Shown piece by piece: positions 37,537-48,262 of a stretch of DNA of 64,000 nt. The notes below the pieces were generated by a model. It saw nothing but the letters and a program-made list of their open reading frames with translations, was not told the origin of the DNA and searched no databases. A program made the translations under genes and the position numbers. The stretch comes from Arthrobacter sp. zg-Y820. GTDB taxonomy: Bacteria; Actinomycetota; Actinomycetes; Actinomycetales; Micrococcaceae. The stretch is from positions 2,356,001 through 2,420,000 of the forward strand of contig NZ_CP126247.1 in assembly GCF_030142155.1 (NCBI RefSeq). Direction: 5' to 3'. The first letter of the stretch is position 1, and every line of letters starts with the position of its first letter.

Positions 37537-39549
37537 TTACTTGTCCCGGTTCCGAACGGCCTCGACGATCCGCTTCACCGCTTCTTCAACCGGCACGCCG
37601 TTGTCCTGGCTGCCGTCCCGGAAGCGGAAGGACACGGCGCCGGCATCGGCGTCGTCGCCCCCGGCGATCAGGACAAACGGGATCTTGTCCTTGGACGCGG
37701 TGCGGATCTTCTTCGGGAACCGATCGGTGCCGGTGTCCACCTGGGCGCGGATGCCCTGGGCCTTGAGCTTGTCGACGACGTCGAACATGTAATCGTTGAA
37801 CGCCTCAGCCACGGGAATGCCGACCACCTGCACCGGAGCCAGCCAGGCCGGGAACGCGCCGGCGTAGTGCTCGGTGAGCACCGCCATGAAGCGTTCCACG
37901 GAACCGAACAGGGCGCGGTGGATCATGACCGGGCGCTGGCGGCTGCCGTCGGCGGCCTGGTACTCGAGCTCGAAGCGCTCGGGCAGGTTGAAGTCCAGCT
38001 GGATGGTGGACATCTGCCAGGTGCGGCCGATGGCGTCGCGGGCCTGGACGGAGATCTTCGGGCCGTAGAAGGCCGCTCCGCCCGGATCCGGGACCAGGTC
38101 CAGGCCGGAGGCTTCGGCAACCTCGGCGAGGGTGCGGGTGGCTTCGTCCCACACGTCGTCGGAGCCCACGTACTTCTCCGGGTCCTTGGTGGACAGTTCC
38201 AGGTAGAAGTCATCCAGGCCGTAATCCTTGAGCAGGTCAAGGACGAACTTCAGCGTGCTGGTGAGCTCGTCCTTCATCTGGTCGCGGGTGCAGTAGATGT
38301 GGGCGTCGTCCTGGGTCATGCCCCGCACGCGGGTCAGGCCGTGGATGACGCCGGACTTCTCGTAGCGGTACACGGAACCGAATTCGAACAGGCGCAGCGG
38401 CAGTTCGCGGTAGGACCGTCCGCGGGAGCGGAAGATCAGGTTGTGCATGGGGCAGTTCATCGGCTTCAGGTAGTAGTCCTGGCCGGGCTTGATGACCGCG
38501 CCGGTTTCCGGATCGGTGACCTCGTCCACGTGCATCGGAGGGAACATCCCGTCGCGGTACCAGTCCAGGTGGCCGGAGACCTCGTACAGGTGGCCCTTGG
38601 TGATGTGCGGGGTGTAGACGAACTCGTAGCCGGCCTCGGTGTGCCGCTGGCGGGAGTAGTCCTCCATCGCCTTGCGGATGATGCCGCCCTTGGGGTGGAA
38701 CACCGGCAGGCCGGAACCCAGCTCGTCCGGGAAGGAGAACAGGTCCAGTTCGGTGCCCAGCTTGCGGTGGTCGCGGCGCTCGGCCTCGGCCAGCCGTTCC
38801 TGGTAGGCCTTCAGCGCGTCCTTGGTGGGCCACGCGGTGCCGTAGATGCGCTGCAGCTGCTGGTTCTTCTGGTCGCCCAGCCAGTAGGCGGCGGAGGAAC
38901 GGGTCAGCGCGAAGGCGTTGGAGATGAGCTTGGTGTTGGGCAGGTGCGGGCCGCGGCAAAGGTCGCACCAGACGACGTCGCCGGACTTGCGGTCCACGTT
39001 GTCGTAGATGGTGATCTCGCCGGCACCGACCTCGATGTTCGCGCCCTCGCCGGCTTCGTCGGCGCCGTCCTTCTTGCCCAGCAGCTCAAGCTTGTACGGC
39101 TCGTTGGCCATGGCTTCGCGGGCTTCGTCTTCGGACACCACGCGGCGGGCGAACTTCTGGTTCGAGTTGATGATCTTCTGCATCATCTTCTCGAGGGTCT
39201 TCAGGTCCTCCGGCGTGAACGCCTCGGCAACGTCGAAGTCGAAGTAGAAGCCGTCCTTGATGTACGGGCCGATGCCCAGCTTGGCGTCCGGACGCAGCTG
39301 CTGCACGGCCTGGGCCATGACGTGCGCGGTGGAGTGGCGCAGCACGTTCAGTCCGTCTTCGGAGTCGATGGTCACGGACTCCACGGAAGCACCCGGGGCC
39401 AGCTCGGTGTCCAGGTCCTTCAGGACGCCGTCCACGCGCATGACGACGACGTCGCGGCGGTCGAAGAACAGCTGTGCACCTGTGGTGCCAGTATCCACCG
39501 TGGTCTCTTCGCCGTCGACGATGAGGGTGAACTGTTCTGGCACTGACAC
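37537..39549 (-). CDS. thrS: Threonine-tRNA ligase (ThrS)
   Basis: This 670-residue class IIa synthetase has an N-terminal TGS domain ([20 protein letters not shown]) and an editing domain with [20 protein letters not shown]. Motif 1/2 segments ([40 protein letters not shown]), motif 3 ([20 protein letters not shown]) and a C-terminal anticodon domain are all complete. The zinc-binding residues in the catalytic core are present. I see no T-box leader in the short upstream region. Confidence 0.96.
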   Translation of the reverse strand: MSVPEQFTLIVDGEETTVDTGTTGAQLFFDRRDVVVMRVDGVLKDLDTELAPGASVESVTIDSEDGLNVLRHSTAHVMAQAVQQLRPDAKLGIGPYIKDGFYFDFDVAEAFTPEDLKTLEKMMQKIINSNQKFARRVVSEDEAREAMANEPYKLELLGKKDGADEAGEGANIEVGAGEITIYDNVDRKSGDVVWCDLCRGPHLPNTKLISNAFALTRSSAAYWLGDQKNQQLQRIYGTAWPTKDALKAYQERLAEAERRDHRKLGTELDLFSFPDELGSGLPVFHPKGGIIRKAMEDYSRQRHTEAGYEFVYTPHITKGHLYEVSGHLDWYRDGMFPPMHVDEVTDPETGAVIKPGQDYYLKPMNCPMHNLIFRSRGRSYRELPLRLFEFGSVYRYEKSGVIHGLTRVRGMTQDDAHIYCTRDQMKDELTSTLKFVLDLLKDYGLDDFYLELSTKDPEKYVGSDDVWDEATRTLAEVAEASGLDLVPDPGGAAFYGPKISVQARDAIGRTWQMSTIQLDFNLPERFELEYQAADGSRQRPVMIHRALFGSVERFMAVLTEHYAGAFPAWLAPVQVVGIPVAEAFNDYMFDVVDKLKAQGIRAQVDTGTDRFPKKIRTASKDKIPFVLIAGGDDADAGAVSFRFRDGSQDNGVPVEEAVKRIVEAVRNRDK

Positions 39550-39586
39550 GGTTGTCTCCTAGATTTGGTTTGTACGGCGTCTGCGG

Positions 39587-39607
39587 GCCGGTCAAGAGGT
39601 GACCGGC
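39587..39607 (-). terminator. Short hairpin between dnaE2 and thrS
   Basis: An 8-bp stem (GCCGGTCA at 39587-39594 with 39600-39607) has a 5-nt loop. It lies between the dnaE2 stop and the thrS start on the same strand. The T-tract is weak, so termination is only possible. Confidence 0.4.
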
Positions 39608-39628
39608 TCCTTCTGCGCCCCTTCGATG

Positions 39629-42600
39629 TTATCCGCTGTAGTTGGGCCCCACCAACCTGCCGCGCTGGAGACGGGGCAGGTTGGCGGTGTCATTCAGGTC
39701 CCAGGCCTCCAGCGCCTGCATGCTGATCCCGCGCGGCCCGGTGCGGCGGGTCAGGCCGCGAACGAGCATCAGCTGCGTTCCGAAGAGCAGCGGACCGGTT
39801 TTTTCCTGCGCCTCGGTGAAGAACGTGCAGTCGACGCAGCCGGTGCCGTCGTCGAGGCTGATGAACACCACCCGGCGGCCGCCGCGCATGGGCGGCGTCT
39901 GCGTGGCCACCCGGATCCCGGCCACCAGCACCTCGGTACCGTTGCGCAGCTCCATTAGGTCCCGGGCCTTGGTCACGCCCAGCTTCGCCAGCAGCGGGCC
40001 ATAGCTGTCGATCAGGTGGGCGCTGACGTCCACTGACAGGAGGTCCAGTTCGGTGCGCACCTTTTCGCGCAGCGTCGGTTCGGGCAGTTCGGCGGGCAGG
40101 TTCTCCAGTTCGGTGTCGCCCAGCGGCAACGCGAGCTGGCCGGGAATCGGATCGTATTTCCGCGGTGCGCTCCGCGGCGGAGCCAGGTCCAGGTGGTGCA
40201 GCAGATCGGCCCGGGAGGCCGCTGTACCGGTGCCTTTCGCCAGGGAGTCGAAGGCGCCCAGGGCGGCCAGCCGGATCAGGGTTCTCCGTCCGACCTTGGC
40301 GCGGGCGCGCAGATCGGCCAGCGAATCATAGGGCTGGCCGGCGGCGATGCGCCGCAGTTCAGCGGCCGAGAGTCCGTAGATCCCGGCCAGGCTCAGCCGG
40401 ATGCCCAGTTTTTCCGGCCGGGCCGGATGCCCGGGCGAGGCCGGAACCGCCGGCACCCGTTCCACCCGGTACTGGGCACCGCTGCGGTTGATGTCCAGCG
40501 GCAGGATGGGGATGCCCATCCGGCGGGCTTCGGCCACCAGCAACCGCCGCGGATACATTCCCGGATCGTGTTCAAAGATGCCGGCAAGGAACGCCTCGGG
40601 ATGGTGTGCCTTCAGCCAGGCCGACTGGTAGGTGGGCACGGCAAACGCGGCTCCGTGCGCCTTGCAGAAACCGAAGCTGCCGAAAGCCTTCAGCGTGTCC
40701 CAGACCTTCCCGATGACCTGATCGCCGTAGCCGCGCTTGGCTGCCTCGGTCCGGAAGAAGTCCTCCACCGAGGCTTCGGCGTCCTCATTTCCCAGCAGCC
40801 GGCGCAGCACATCGGCCTTGGCCAGGCCGCAGCCGGTGAACACGTCGAAGGTCCGCAGCACCTGTTCGTGGAACACTGTCACGCCGTGGGTTTCGGCCAG
40901 GACCGGGCGCAACGCCTCGTGCGGATACACCTCCGGTGACCAGCCGTGCCGGTGTTCCAGGAACGGGCGGACCATGTTGGATTTCATCGGCCCGGGCCGG
41001 AACAGCGAGATGTCGATGATCAGATCGTTGAACTCCCGGGGAGCGAGCTTGCCGATCAGCTCGCGCTGGCCCGGGGACTCGATCTGGAAGCAGCCCAGGG
41101 TGTAGGTGCTGCAGATCAGGTCGTAGGTGGGCGCATCGTCCAGCGGCACGGCGTCGAGGTCGATGGAGCCGTCCTCGTGCACGTAGTCCGGGCCCTGCCC
41201 GTCCGGCCCGGCCGGATGGGCACCGGCGGCGACGGTGTCCGCCTTGGTCGGATGAAGCCGCCGCACCTCCTGCAGGGCGTACGCCATGGCGCTTTGCATC
41301 CGCACGCCCAGCACGTCGAGCTTGAGCATGCCCATCGGATCCATGTCGTGTTTGTCGAACTGGGACATGGGCAGGCCCAGGCCGGACGGCTGCACCGGCG
41401 TGCGGTCCAGCAGCGACGCATCCCCCAGGATTACTCCGCACGGGTGCATGGAAATGTGCCGGGGCAACCGGTCCAGGCGTTCGGTCAGATCCACCAGCAG
41501 ATCCAGCTGCCGGTTGCCCTCGACCCGTTCCGCGACCTCCCGCAGCTCGGGCTTTTCCGCGAGCGCCTCCCGGAACTTCCGGGCGGAGAAGCGCCACAGC
41601 TGTTTGGCCACGGCTCCGATGTCTTCTTCGGGCAGCCCCAGCGCCATGCCGGCGTCGCGCACCGCCCCGCGGGCACGATAGCCGTTCTGCATGCTCATCA
41701 GGGTGACGCGTTCGGCGCCGAACCGTTCGAAGATGCGGTGATACACGTTGTGCCGCTGCGCGCTTTCGACGTCAATGTCGATGTCCGGCAGGGTGGAGCG
41801 GTCCTGCGAGAGGAAGCGTTCGAAGATCAGGTCATGGGCCAGCGGGTTCACGTGGCTGACGCCGAGGAGATAGTTCACCAGCGAGGAGGCTCCCGAGCCG
41901 CGGGCCGCGGCGCGCACCCCCATGCCGGTGATCATTGACGAGACCTCGGCGACGGTCAGGAAGTAGGCGGCGAAGCCCAGCCGTTCAATGATGCCCAGTT
42001 CGTGGGCCAGCCGGTTGCGCAGGCGCGCATCGGCGGCCGCGCCGGCGGCCGGGAACCTGCGCCCAATGCCCGCCTCGCAGCGGCGGACCAGCTCGGCCAT
42101 GGGTTCGGAATCGATCCCGATCACCGATGCCTCCGGAACCACCGGCTGTTTCCAGCCCATGTCCGCCACCGGGTCCATTCGGCAGGCATCGGCGAGCGCC
42201 TCGGTGTCGCGGAGCAGGCGGGCCGCCCCCGCTCCCCCGTAGCCGGCCTCGGCGCTGATTTCCCGGGCGAGCGCCTTCATCTGTCCGGCGCTCTTCAGCC
42301 AGCCCTGCCCGTTGGGCTGCAGGTCCGCCAGCCGGGCCATGGACGTCAGCGCCCGTGCGGCGTCCAAGACGTCGGCGGTGGCGGCGCCGTCGGCGTCGAC
42401 GTAGCGCACGGCGTTGGTGAGGACGGCCGGCAGCTGCAGTTCATCGGCCAGCCGGAACATCCGCACCGCGTGGGCGAGGCAGAGGTTGGCGCCCGGCGCG
42501 CTGAGGTGCGTCACCACCTCCACGGCAAGCGCCCGGCGCGGCAGCACCGCCTGCCAGCGGGAGAAGAGCGTGCGGGCGACGGCGTAGCTGCGGCTGCGCA

Positions 42601-43075
42601 TGGCGATGCCGACGTCGGACCAGGGGCCAACGAGCACGGTCAGGACCGGGTCCTCCCGGTCGGTCCCGCCGGCGTGTGCGGCCAGCTGCTGCAGCGTCAC
42701 CCCCACCGGCTTGCTGCCTTTGCGGGCCGCGGACGCCGAGGTGCCGGCATGGGCGTCCGAGATCAGCCGGCACAGCGCCCGGTAACCGGCGCCGCCGCGG
42801 CGGCCGTGCGCGAGGACCACCACCCGCCCGGTGACGGCGGACCCCCCGTCCGGCCCCGGTTCGCCGAGCACCGCCAGGTCCACGCCGACAATCGGATCAA
42901 TTCCGGCGTCCATGCAGGCCCGCAGGTGCTTGACGGTTCCGTACAGCCCGTCCCGGTCGGTGCAGGCCAGCGCGTCGGCTCCGTCGGCGGCGGCCGCTGC
43001 CGCAAGGTCCTGCGGCCAGGACACCCCGTAGTGGGCGCTGAAGGCTGTGGCGGCGTGCAGATGGGAAAAGCTCAT
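39629..43075 (-). CDS. dnaE2: Error-prone DNA polymerase III alpha subunit (DnaE2/ImuC)
   Basis: This 1148-residue C-family polymerase is used in translesion synthesis and SOS mutagenesis. It has the N-terminal PHP domain (from MSFSHLHAATAFSAHYGV). The palm active site is in RSTLPDIDIDVESAQRHNVY. The SMHPCGVILGD and FCKAHGAAFAVPTYQSAWLK segments and a C-terminal OB fold (RRVVFISLDDGTGCVDCTFF) complete it. The length and lack of a C-terminal tau-binding tail fit DnaE2 rather than replicative DnaE1. It lies 12 bp after the DUF6504 gene, which carries the SOS box. No imuA' or imuB gene is adjacent. Confidence 0.93.
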   Translation of the reverse strand: MSFSHLHAATAFSAHYGVSWPQDLAAAAAADGADALACTDRDGLYGTVKHLRACMDAGIDPIVGVDLAVLGEPGPDGGSAVTGRVVVLAHGRRGGAGYRALCRLISDAHAGTSASAARKGSKPVGVTLQQLAAHAGGTDREDPVLTVLVGPWSDVGIAMRSRSYAVARTLFSRWQAVLPRRALAVEVVTHLSAPGANLCLAHAVRMFRLADELQLPAVLTNAVRYVDADGAATADVLDAARALTSMARLADLQPNGQGWLKSAGQMKALAREISAEAGYGGAGAARLLRDTEALADACRMDPVADMGWKQPVVPEASVIGIDSEPMAELVRRCEAGIGRRFPAAGAAADARLRNRLAHELGIIERLGFAAYFLTVAEVSSMITGMGVRAAARGSGASSLVNYLLGVSHVNPLAHDLIFERFLSQDRSTLPDIDIDVESAQRHNVYHRIFERFGAERVTLMSMQNGYRARGAVRDAGMALGLPEEDIGAVAKQLWRFSARKFREALAEKPELREVAERVEGNRQLDLLVDLTERLDRLPRHISMHPCGVILGDASLLDRTPVQPSGLGLPMSQFDKHDMDPMGMLKLDVLGVRMQSAMAYALQEVRRLHPTKADTVAAGAHPAGPDGQGPDYVHEDGSIDLDAVPLDDAPTYDLICSTYTLGCFQIESPGQRELIGKLAPREFNDLIIDISLFRPGPMKSNMVRPFLEHRHGWSPEVYPHEALRPVLAETHGVTVFHEQVLRTFDVFTGCGLAKADVLRRLLGNEDAEASVEDFFRTEAAKRGYGDQVIGKVWDTLKAFGSFGFCKAHGAAFAVPTYQSAWLKAHHPEAFLAGIFEHDPGMYPRRLLVAEARRMGIPILPLDINRSGAQYRVERVPAVPASPGHPARPEKLGIRLSLAGIYGLSAAELRRIAAGQPYDSLADLRARAKVGRRTLIRLAALGAFDSLAKGTGTAASRADLLHHLDLAPPRSAPRKYDPIPGQLALPLGDTELENLPAELPEPTLREKVRTELDLLSVDVSAHLIDSYGPLLAKLGVTKARDLMELRNGTEVLVAGIRVATQTPPMRGGRRVVFISLDDGTGCVDCTFFTEAQEKTGPLLFGTQLMLVRGLTRRTGPRGISMQALEAWDLNDTANLPRLQRGRLVGPNYSG

Positions 43076-43087
43076 GGCGGACGGACT

Positions 43088-43399
43088 CTAGGCGCTTTCC
43101 CGCAGGGCGTCATGGATCCGGATCAGGCGCCAGCGGCCGGTGGAAATGTCGTGCGAGACATCCAGCGTGCGCAGCGGCGAGCGCGCGTTCAACCGGGTCT
43201 GGATGCGCCAGATCTCCGAATCCACCAGTCCGGCACCGTGCCCGCGTTCGGCCCGCGCTTCTTCGTCCCACCAGTTCCGGCGTTCGTACCAGCGCACCGG
43301 GTCCGCCGCCACCTTGTAGGTGTGCCCCTGCCAGGACAACCGCAGCGGCTGTCCGGCCGGCGAACACACCACCTCTACTGCTTCGCTGAAGACACCCAC
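43088..43399 (-). CDS. DUF6504 family protein associated with ImuB/DnaE2
   Basis: This 103-residue protein (QPLRLSWQGHTYKVAADPVR, then WYERRNWWDEEARAERG, then SEIWRIQTRLNARSPLRTLD) matches DUF6504, which typically accompanies Y-family ImuB and DnaE2 in actinobacteria. Here it is the first gene of the dnaE2 unit. GTG 43399 is the only sensible start. The biochemical role is unknown; a role as a mutasome partner is inferred from context. The usual imuB gene is missing between it and its promoter. Confidence 0.75.
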   Translation of the reverse strand: MGVFSEAVEVVCSPAGQPLRLSWQGHTYKVAADPVRWYERRNWWDEEARAERGHGAGLVDSEIWRIQTRLNARSPLRTLDVSHDISTGRWRLIRIHDALRESA

Positions 43400-43481
43400 T
43401 TCAGTTCACTCTCCCGCCGATGCGGACTGCAGGACTTGATCCTGCATCCTCCATGGTTGGCCCGCCACACCAGCGGACCCT

Positions 43482-43506
43482 GTTGTCCGGACAGTAGTTG
43501 TCCGGA
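43482..43506. repeat. 10-bp direct repeat in the dnaE2 leader
   Basis: GTTGTCCGGA occurs at 43482-43491 and 43497-43506, with 15-bp periodicity, between the SOS box and DUF6504. Further into the leader a TGCAGGA/TCCTGCA hairpin is also present (about 43428-43447). Confidence 0.6.
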
Positions 43507-43517
43507 GAGATAATCTT

Positions 43518-43531
43518 CGAACATATATTCG
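43518..43531 (-). promoter_or_regulatory. LexA (SOS) box of the DUF6504-dnaE2 operon
   Basis: CGAACATATATTCG matches the actinobacterial LexA consensus CGAACATATGTTCG at 13 of 14 positions. It lies 118 bp upstream of the DUF6504 start, so DNA-damage induction of the operon is very likely. The exact -35 and -10 are unclear. Confidence 0.85.
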
Positions 43532-43571
43532 ATTAACACCAGTGTACGGCCCTCCCCTGACAACGGCCGCG

Positions 43572-43589
43572 GCTGCCCGGCCGGGCAGC
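43572..43589 (-). terminator. Possible terminator hairpin after the efflux genes
   Basis: A perfect 18-bp palindrome (GCTGCCCGGCCGGGCAGC) lies 11 bp beyond the efflux gene stop at 43600. No clear T-tract follows. Confidence 0.4.
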
Positions 43590-43599
43590 ACCCTGCCGG

Positions 43600-45215
43600 C
43601 TACGCCGCCGCGTCCCCGCCAGTTTTCACGCGTGATTTTTTGGACAGCGGAATCTCCTGGATAAACAGGGCCACCCCCAGGGCCGCAGCGGCCACCGGGA
43701 CTGACAGCAGGAAGATCGGCGGCAGGGCCTGGCCGAACGCCTCGGCAATGAAGTCCCGTACCGGCGGCGGCAGCGTCCGGAGCAGGGCCGGGCTCAGCGA
43801 GTTAATGCCGCCGGACGCCACGTCCCCGGCGCCGGGCGGGGCTGCAGCCATCTGATCGGACAGCCGGCTGATGAAGATCGAGCCAAACAGGGCGATGCCG
43901 AAGGACGCCCCGAGCTGGCGGAAGAAGTTGGCGGCGGAAATGGCGGTGCCCATGTCCCGGATCGGCACGCTGTTCTGCACGATCAGCACCAGGTTCTGCA
44001 GCAGGCAGCCGATGCCCAGACCCATCACCAGCATCCCGGCGGCTGTGAAGGAATACGGTGTGGCCGCCGATATCCGGGAGAGCATCACCAACCCTGCGAT
44101 GATTACAGCGCAGCCGATCACCGGATAGATCTTGTACTTCCCGGTCCGGGAAATCAGCTGTCCGGTGCCGATCGAGGCGACCAGCAGCCCGCCCATCATC
44201 GGCAGCATCATCAGCCCGGAGACTGTGGCGGAGGCGCCGTTGACCATCTGCAGGAACGTGGGCAGATAGGAAATAGTGGAGAACATGGTGATGCCGACGG
44301 CGATGCCCACCAGGACCGGCAGCACGAAGTTCCGGATCCGGAACAGACGCGGAGGCATGATCGGTTCCGGCGCCCGCAGTTCCACCGGGATGATTGCGGC
44401 CGCGGCCACCGCAGCGACGGCGGCCAGCCCCAGGATCTGCGGCGAGGACCAGGCGTAGGTGGGGTCCCGCCCCAGCTGGTCAGAAGCACCACTGCGGCGC
44501 CGGCCACGGCCAGCAGGGCAGCTCCGGCGTAGTCAAGCCTCGGCTTGGCGCCGGCAGGTTTGGGCAGGTGCAGGGAGGAAACGATGACGGCGAGCGCCAC
44601 GGCACCGATGGGCAGGTTGATGTAAAACACCCACCGCCAGGAGAAGTAGTCGGTGATCCAGCCGCCCAGCAGCGGCCCGCCCACCGAGGCCAGGCCAAAG
44701 GAGGCGCCGATCAGGCCCATGTATTTGCCGCGTTCGCGCGGAGACACGATATCGCCGATGATCGCCTGGGCGCCGATCATGAGCCCGCCGCCGCCCACGC
44801 CCTGCAGTGCGCGGAAGGCAATCAGCTGGCCCATGTTCTGCGCCAGGCCGGAGAGCACGGACCCCAGCAGGAAGACGACAATGGCGAAAATGAAGATCGT
44901 CCGCCGTCCGTACAGGTCACCGAGCTTTCCGTAGACGGGCAGCCCGATGGTGGCGGCCAGGATATAGGCCGTCACCACCCAGGACAGGTGCTCGAGCCCG
45001 TTGAGCTCCCCCACGATCGTTGGCAGGGCGGTGGCCACGATGGTCTGGTCCAGTGCCGCCAGCAGCACGGCCAGCATCAGGCCGGCAAAAACCAGGCCCA
45101 TCCCGCGGGGCTGGCCGATCTCTTCAGGCGGTGCTTTGCGGATCATGGCCTCCCGGCCCTCCCGGCCGTTCTGCGGCCGGAGCATCAGATGCCGGGGCGT
45201 TCTTTGCCTAGACAT
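43600..45215 (-). pseudogene. DHA2-type MFS multidrug efflux transporter, frameshifted
   Basis: This is a 14-helix drug:H+ antiporter gene split by a frameshift. From ATG 45215 (GGAGG site) the frame encodes MFS motifs [37 protein letters not shown] and [20 protein letters not shown], up to LLTSWGGT. After about 44464 the other frame carries the second half, including [18 protein letters not shown] and SISRTG-type motifs, to 43600. The paralogue downstream of the promoter has GGGACCACC where this copy has GGGACCCCACC, so two extra bases cause the shift. Sequence error is possible. Its start overlaps the paralogue's stop by 8 bp. Confidence 0.8.
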
Positions 45216-46977
45216 TTTCCTCCACTTCCACCCGGGAGGTTTCCGAGAGCGGGATCTGCCGGATGAACAGGGTCAGGATCAGGCCCGCGGCCAGCGCCGG
45301 AATGCCCAGCAGGAAGATCGGCGGCAGGGCGTCGCCGAAGGCGCGGGCAATAAAGTCCTGCACGGGCGCCGGCAATGCCTTCAGTTCCGAGGGGCTGATC
45401 GAGTTCACTCCGTTGCGGAGCGCACCGGCGGCCTGTTCCGGGGCGTCGGCCACCTGGTCGTTCAGCCGCTGGATAAAAACGGATCCATAAACGGCGATCC
45501 CCAGCGAGCCGCCCATCTGCCGGAAGTAGTTTGCCGAGGACACTCCGGTGCCCATGTCCCGGGCGGGCACGCTGTTCTGCACAATCAGCACCAGGTTCTG
45601 CATCAGCGCGCCGATGCCCAGCCCCAGCACGAACATGCCCAGGGCGGTGAACCCGTACGGCGTGGTGTTGGAGATCCGCGAGAGGAGCAGGAGCCCGACA
45701 ATCATGACGGCGGCGCCGAGGACGGGATAGATCTTGTACTTTCCGGTCCGCGAGATCAACTGGCCGGTGCCAATGGAGGTGAGCAGCAGGCCGGCTGTCA
45801 TCGGCAGCATCATCAGCCCGGACACGGTGGCGGAGGCTCCGTTGACCATCTGCAGGAAGGTGGGCAGATAGGAGATGCTGCCGAACATCGCCAGCCCCAC
45901 TGACAACCCCACCAGGGTGCAGACCAGGAAGTTGCGGTTGCTGAACAGCCGCAGCGGCAGGACCGGTTCGGCGGCCCGCAGTTCCACCGGAATGAAAACT
46001 GCCACGCCGACGGCGGCGGCGGCCCCCAGCCCCAGGATGGTCGGGGAGGTCCAGGCATAGGTGGTCCCGCCCCAGCTGGTCAGCATCACCAGCGCGGCGC
46101 TGATCACGGCCAGCAGCACGGCACCGAGGTAGTCCAGCGGCGGCCGCGGGCCGGACCGCGTCGGAAGGTGCAGCGAGGTGATGATGACGGCCAGCGCGAC
46201 GGCGCCCAGCGGAAGGTTGATGTAAAACACCCACCGCCAGGACCAGTACTCCGTCAGGTAGCCGCCGAGCAGCGGCCCGCTCACCGAGGCCAGCCCGAAC
46301 GCAGCGCCGATCAGCCCCATGTACCGGCCGCGCTGGCGGGCGGGCACGATGTCCCCGATGATGGCCTGGGCGCCGATGATCAGGCCGCCGCCGCCCACGC
46401 CCTGCAGTGCCCGGTAGCTGATCAGCTCGGTCATGCTGCGGGCCTGTCCGGACAGCGCCGAACCGATCAGGAACACAGCGATCGCGAAGATGAAGATGTT
46501 CTTGCGCCCGAGCAGGTCGCCGAGCTTGCCGTAAATCGGCAGTCCGATGGTGGAGGTGAGCAGGTAGGCGGTGATGACCCAGGACAGGTGGTCAAGTCCC
46601 TGCAGATCTCCCACGATGGTGGGCAGAGCGGTGGACACGATGGTTTGGTCGAGGGCGGAGATCAGCACCGCGAGGATCAGGCCGGCGAAGACCAGCACGA
46701 TCTGGCGGCGGGAATGCGGAGCCGTCCCTCCGCCGTCCGGCGGGGCAGGAGGCGATCCGCTCCGGCCCGCGGCTGGGGATCCTGACGGGGTTCCGGCCGG
46801 CCCTGCTCCTGCCCCGGCCCCGGACTGCGCCCCTGATGCCGGCCCGCCCGGCGGCGGCTTGGCGGCGGTGTCGGGACCGGCCAGCAGATAGGACGACGCC
46901 GGCGAGCCCAGGTCCGTGGCAGCTCGGGCTCCGGGGTGGGTGGCGACTGCGCCGTGGGGCGTGAAACTGGCGGCCAT
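45208..46977 (-). CDS. DHA2-type MFS multidrug efflux transporter
   Basis: This 589-residue antiporter has about 14 membrane helices. Motif A-like [37 protein letters not shown] and [20 protein letters not shown] place it in the DHA2 family (EmrB/QacA type). A 90-residue Gly/Ala/Pro-rich N-terminal tail precedes the first helix. ATG 46977 has a GGAGG site. It is the upstream member of a tandem pair with the frameshifted copy at 43600-45215, most of whose sequence it shares. The substrate is unknown and no regulator gene is adjacent. Confidence 0.9.
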   Translation of the reverse strand: MAASFTPHGAVATHPGARAATDLGSPASSYLLAGPDTAAKPPPGGPASGAQSGAGAGAGPAGTPSGSPAAGRSGSPPAPPDGGGTAPHSRRQIVLVFAGLILAVLISALDQTIVSTALPTIVGDLQGLDHLSWVITAYLLTSTIGLPIYGKLGDLLGRKNIFIFAIAVFLIGSALSGQARSMTELISYRALQGVGGGGLIIGAQAIIGDIVPARQRGRYMGLIGAAFGLASVSGPLLGGYLTEYWSWRWVFYINLPLGAVALAVIITSLHLPTRSGPRPPLDYLGAVLLAVISAALVMLTSWGGTTYAWTSPTILGLGAAAAVGVAVFIPVELRAAEPVLPLRLFSNRNFLVCTLVGLSVGLAMFGSISYLPTFLQMVNGASATVSGLMMLPMTAGLLLTSIGTGQLISRTGKYKIYPVLGAAVMIVGLLLLSRISNTTPYGFTALGMFVLGLGIGALMQNLVLIVQNSVPARDMGTGVSSANYFRQMGGSLGIAVYGSVFIQRLNDQVADAPEQAAGALRNGVNSISPSELKALPAPVQDFIARAFGDALPPIFLLGIPALAAGLILTLFIRQIPLSETSRVEVEENV

Positions 46978-47177
46978 CGGCGCCTCCTTGGAAGTTTCCG
47001 CCGGATGGTGGCGGTCGGGCTGCAACTTCCATTCGACGCCCACCGTCCTGCCGAGTCAACGGTCCGCGGCGCTGCGAGGGTCCGGCGTTGCTCCCCGGTT
47101 GGGACAGGCGCAAACTGGCACTACACGCGGACCGGCCATGCTGTCGAAGCCGCACGGGGATCACCTTCGGGGACGCC

Positions 47178-48221
47178 ATGAACCATGCAATAAGTGTCAT
47201 TTTCCGTGCCATACCGCTTCTGATGGGCGCTGTCTGCCTGTCCTTTGGCCTCTACATCCTGGCCGGGCCTGACAACCCCGATCACTTCGTCGCCGGACAC
47301 GTCAATGCCGGGCTGACCGCCATCTGTTATGCGCTGTTCACTACGGCAGCCACCATCATTAGGCAGCTCATCAACCGCTATGGGCGCGTGTGGGAGATCA
47401 TCCTGCCGCTCTCCGGCTACGCGGCTGCTGCCGCCGCCGTCATCTGGGGCATTGTTCTGGCCAACCGGGACAACACCCCGGAGAACCTCACGGCGGGCTT
47501 CGTTGTGATCGGCGTCGGCTTCATCGCCGCGTGCGTCAGCACCGTCGCGGCCGCGTCCACAAAATTCACGCTCATCCAGTCAGCACAGTTGCTCGAGCCT
47601 CAGGGCGGCCCGCCGGAAGGTGCTCACACCCGCGCCGTCGGCGCCGTGCTGCTCGCAGTTCCGGTTGCGGCCGCCGTCGTCGGCTTCTCCCTTGCGATCG
47701 GCCTGTTGATGCGCGGAGACACTCCCGGATTCGTTGCCGGCCACGTCCTGATCGGCCTGTCGGCGATCTGCACCTCGCTGATCGGCCTGGTCGCGAGCAT
47801 CGTGCGCCAGGTGCGCAACGAATTCAGCGATGGGGAACGTTTGGCCTGGCCCTGGCTGGTCGCTGCCGCCGGCACGGTCAATGTGCTGCTCGGACTATTC
47901 GTGCTGTTCAGCTCGCACGAGCCCTACCGGCTGGCCCCGGGATGCGTGCTGATCGGCCTCGGGCTGATCTGCTTCAGCATCCTGTCGAAGGTGCTGTTGC
48001 TCGCCCTCGTCTGGCGCCGCACGTTTGCCCTGGCCAATCGCATCCCGCTGATGCCCATCGGAACAGCGCTCACCTGCCTGTTCTTCGCCGCGTTCCTCTC
48101 TGAAGCCGAAGGCACAGACCCGGCGTTCTTTGTCCCCGCGCACGTGCTGGTTGGGCTCGGAGCCGTCTGCTTCACGCTCTTCTCCATCGTGTCGATCCTC
48201 GAAGCGGGAACGTCGGAATAG
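47178..48221 (+). CDS. DUF2776 family integral membrane protein
   Basis: This 347-residue protein has about ten hydrophobic segments. A repeated element recurs five times: AGHVNAGLTAIC, AGFVVIGVGFIA, AGHVLIGLSAIC, PGCVLIGLGLIC and PAHVLVGLGAVC. The N-terminus (MNHAISVIFRAIPLLMGAVC) and AATIIRQLINRYGRVWEIIL match DUF2776, a poorly characterised membrane family first known in enterobacteria. No function is established. It is divergent from the efflux genes. ATG 47178 has a GGGGAC site. Confidence 0.8.
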   Translation: MNHAISVIFRAIPLLMGAVCLSFGLYILAGPDNPDHFVAGHVNAGLTAICYALFTTAATIIRQLINRYGRVWEIILPLSGYAAAAAAVIWGIVLANRDNTPENLTAGFVVIGVGFIAACVSTVAAASTKFTLIQSAQLLEPQGGPPEGAHTRAVGAVLLAVPVAAAVVGFSLAIGLLMRGDTPGFVAGHVLIGLSAICTSLIGLVASIVRQVRNEFSDGERLAWPWLVAAAGTVNVLLGLFVLFSSHEPYRLAPGCVLIGLGLICFSILSKVLLLALVWRRTFALANRIPLMPIGTALTCLFFAAFLSEAEGTDPAFFVPAHVLVGLGAVCFTLFSIVSILEAGTSE

Positions 48222-48262
48222 CAGAGCAGCTGCCGGGTTAGCGCCACGAACGGATCTGCTCC

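Noticed and set aside
39550..39628. T-box or other riboswitch before thrS
   Set aside because: The region is only about 80 bp and has just one short hairpin; no T-box sequence is present.
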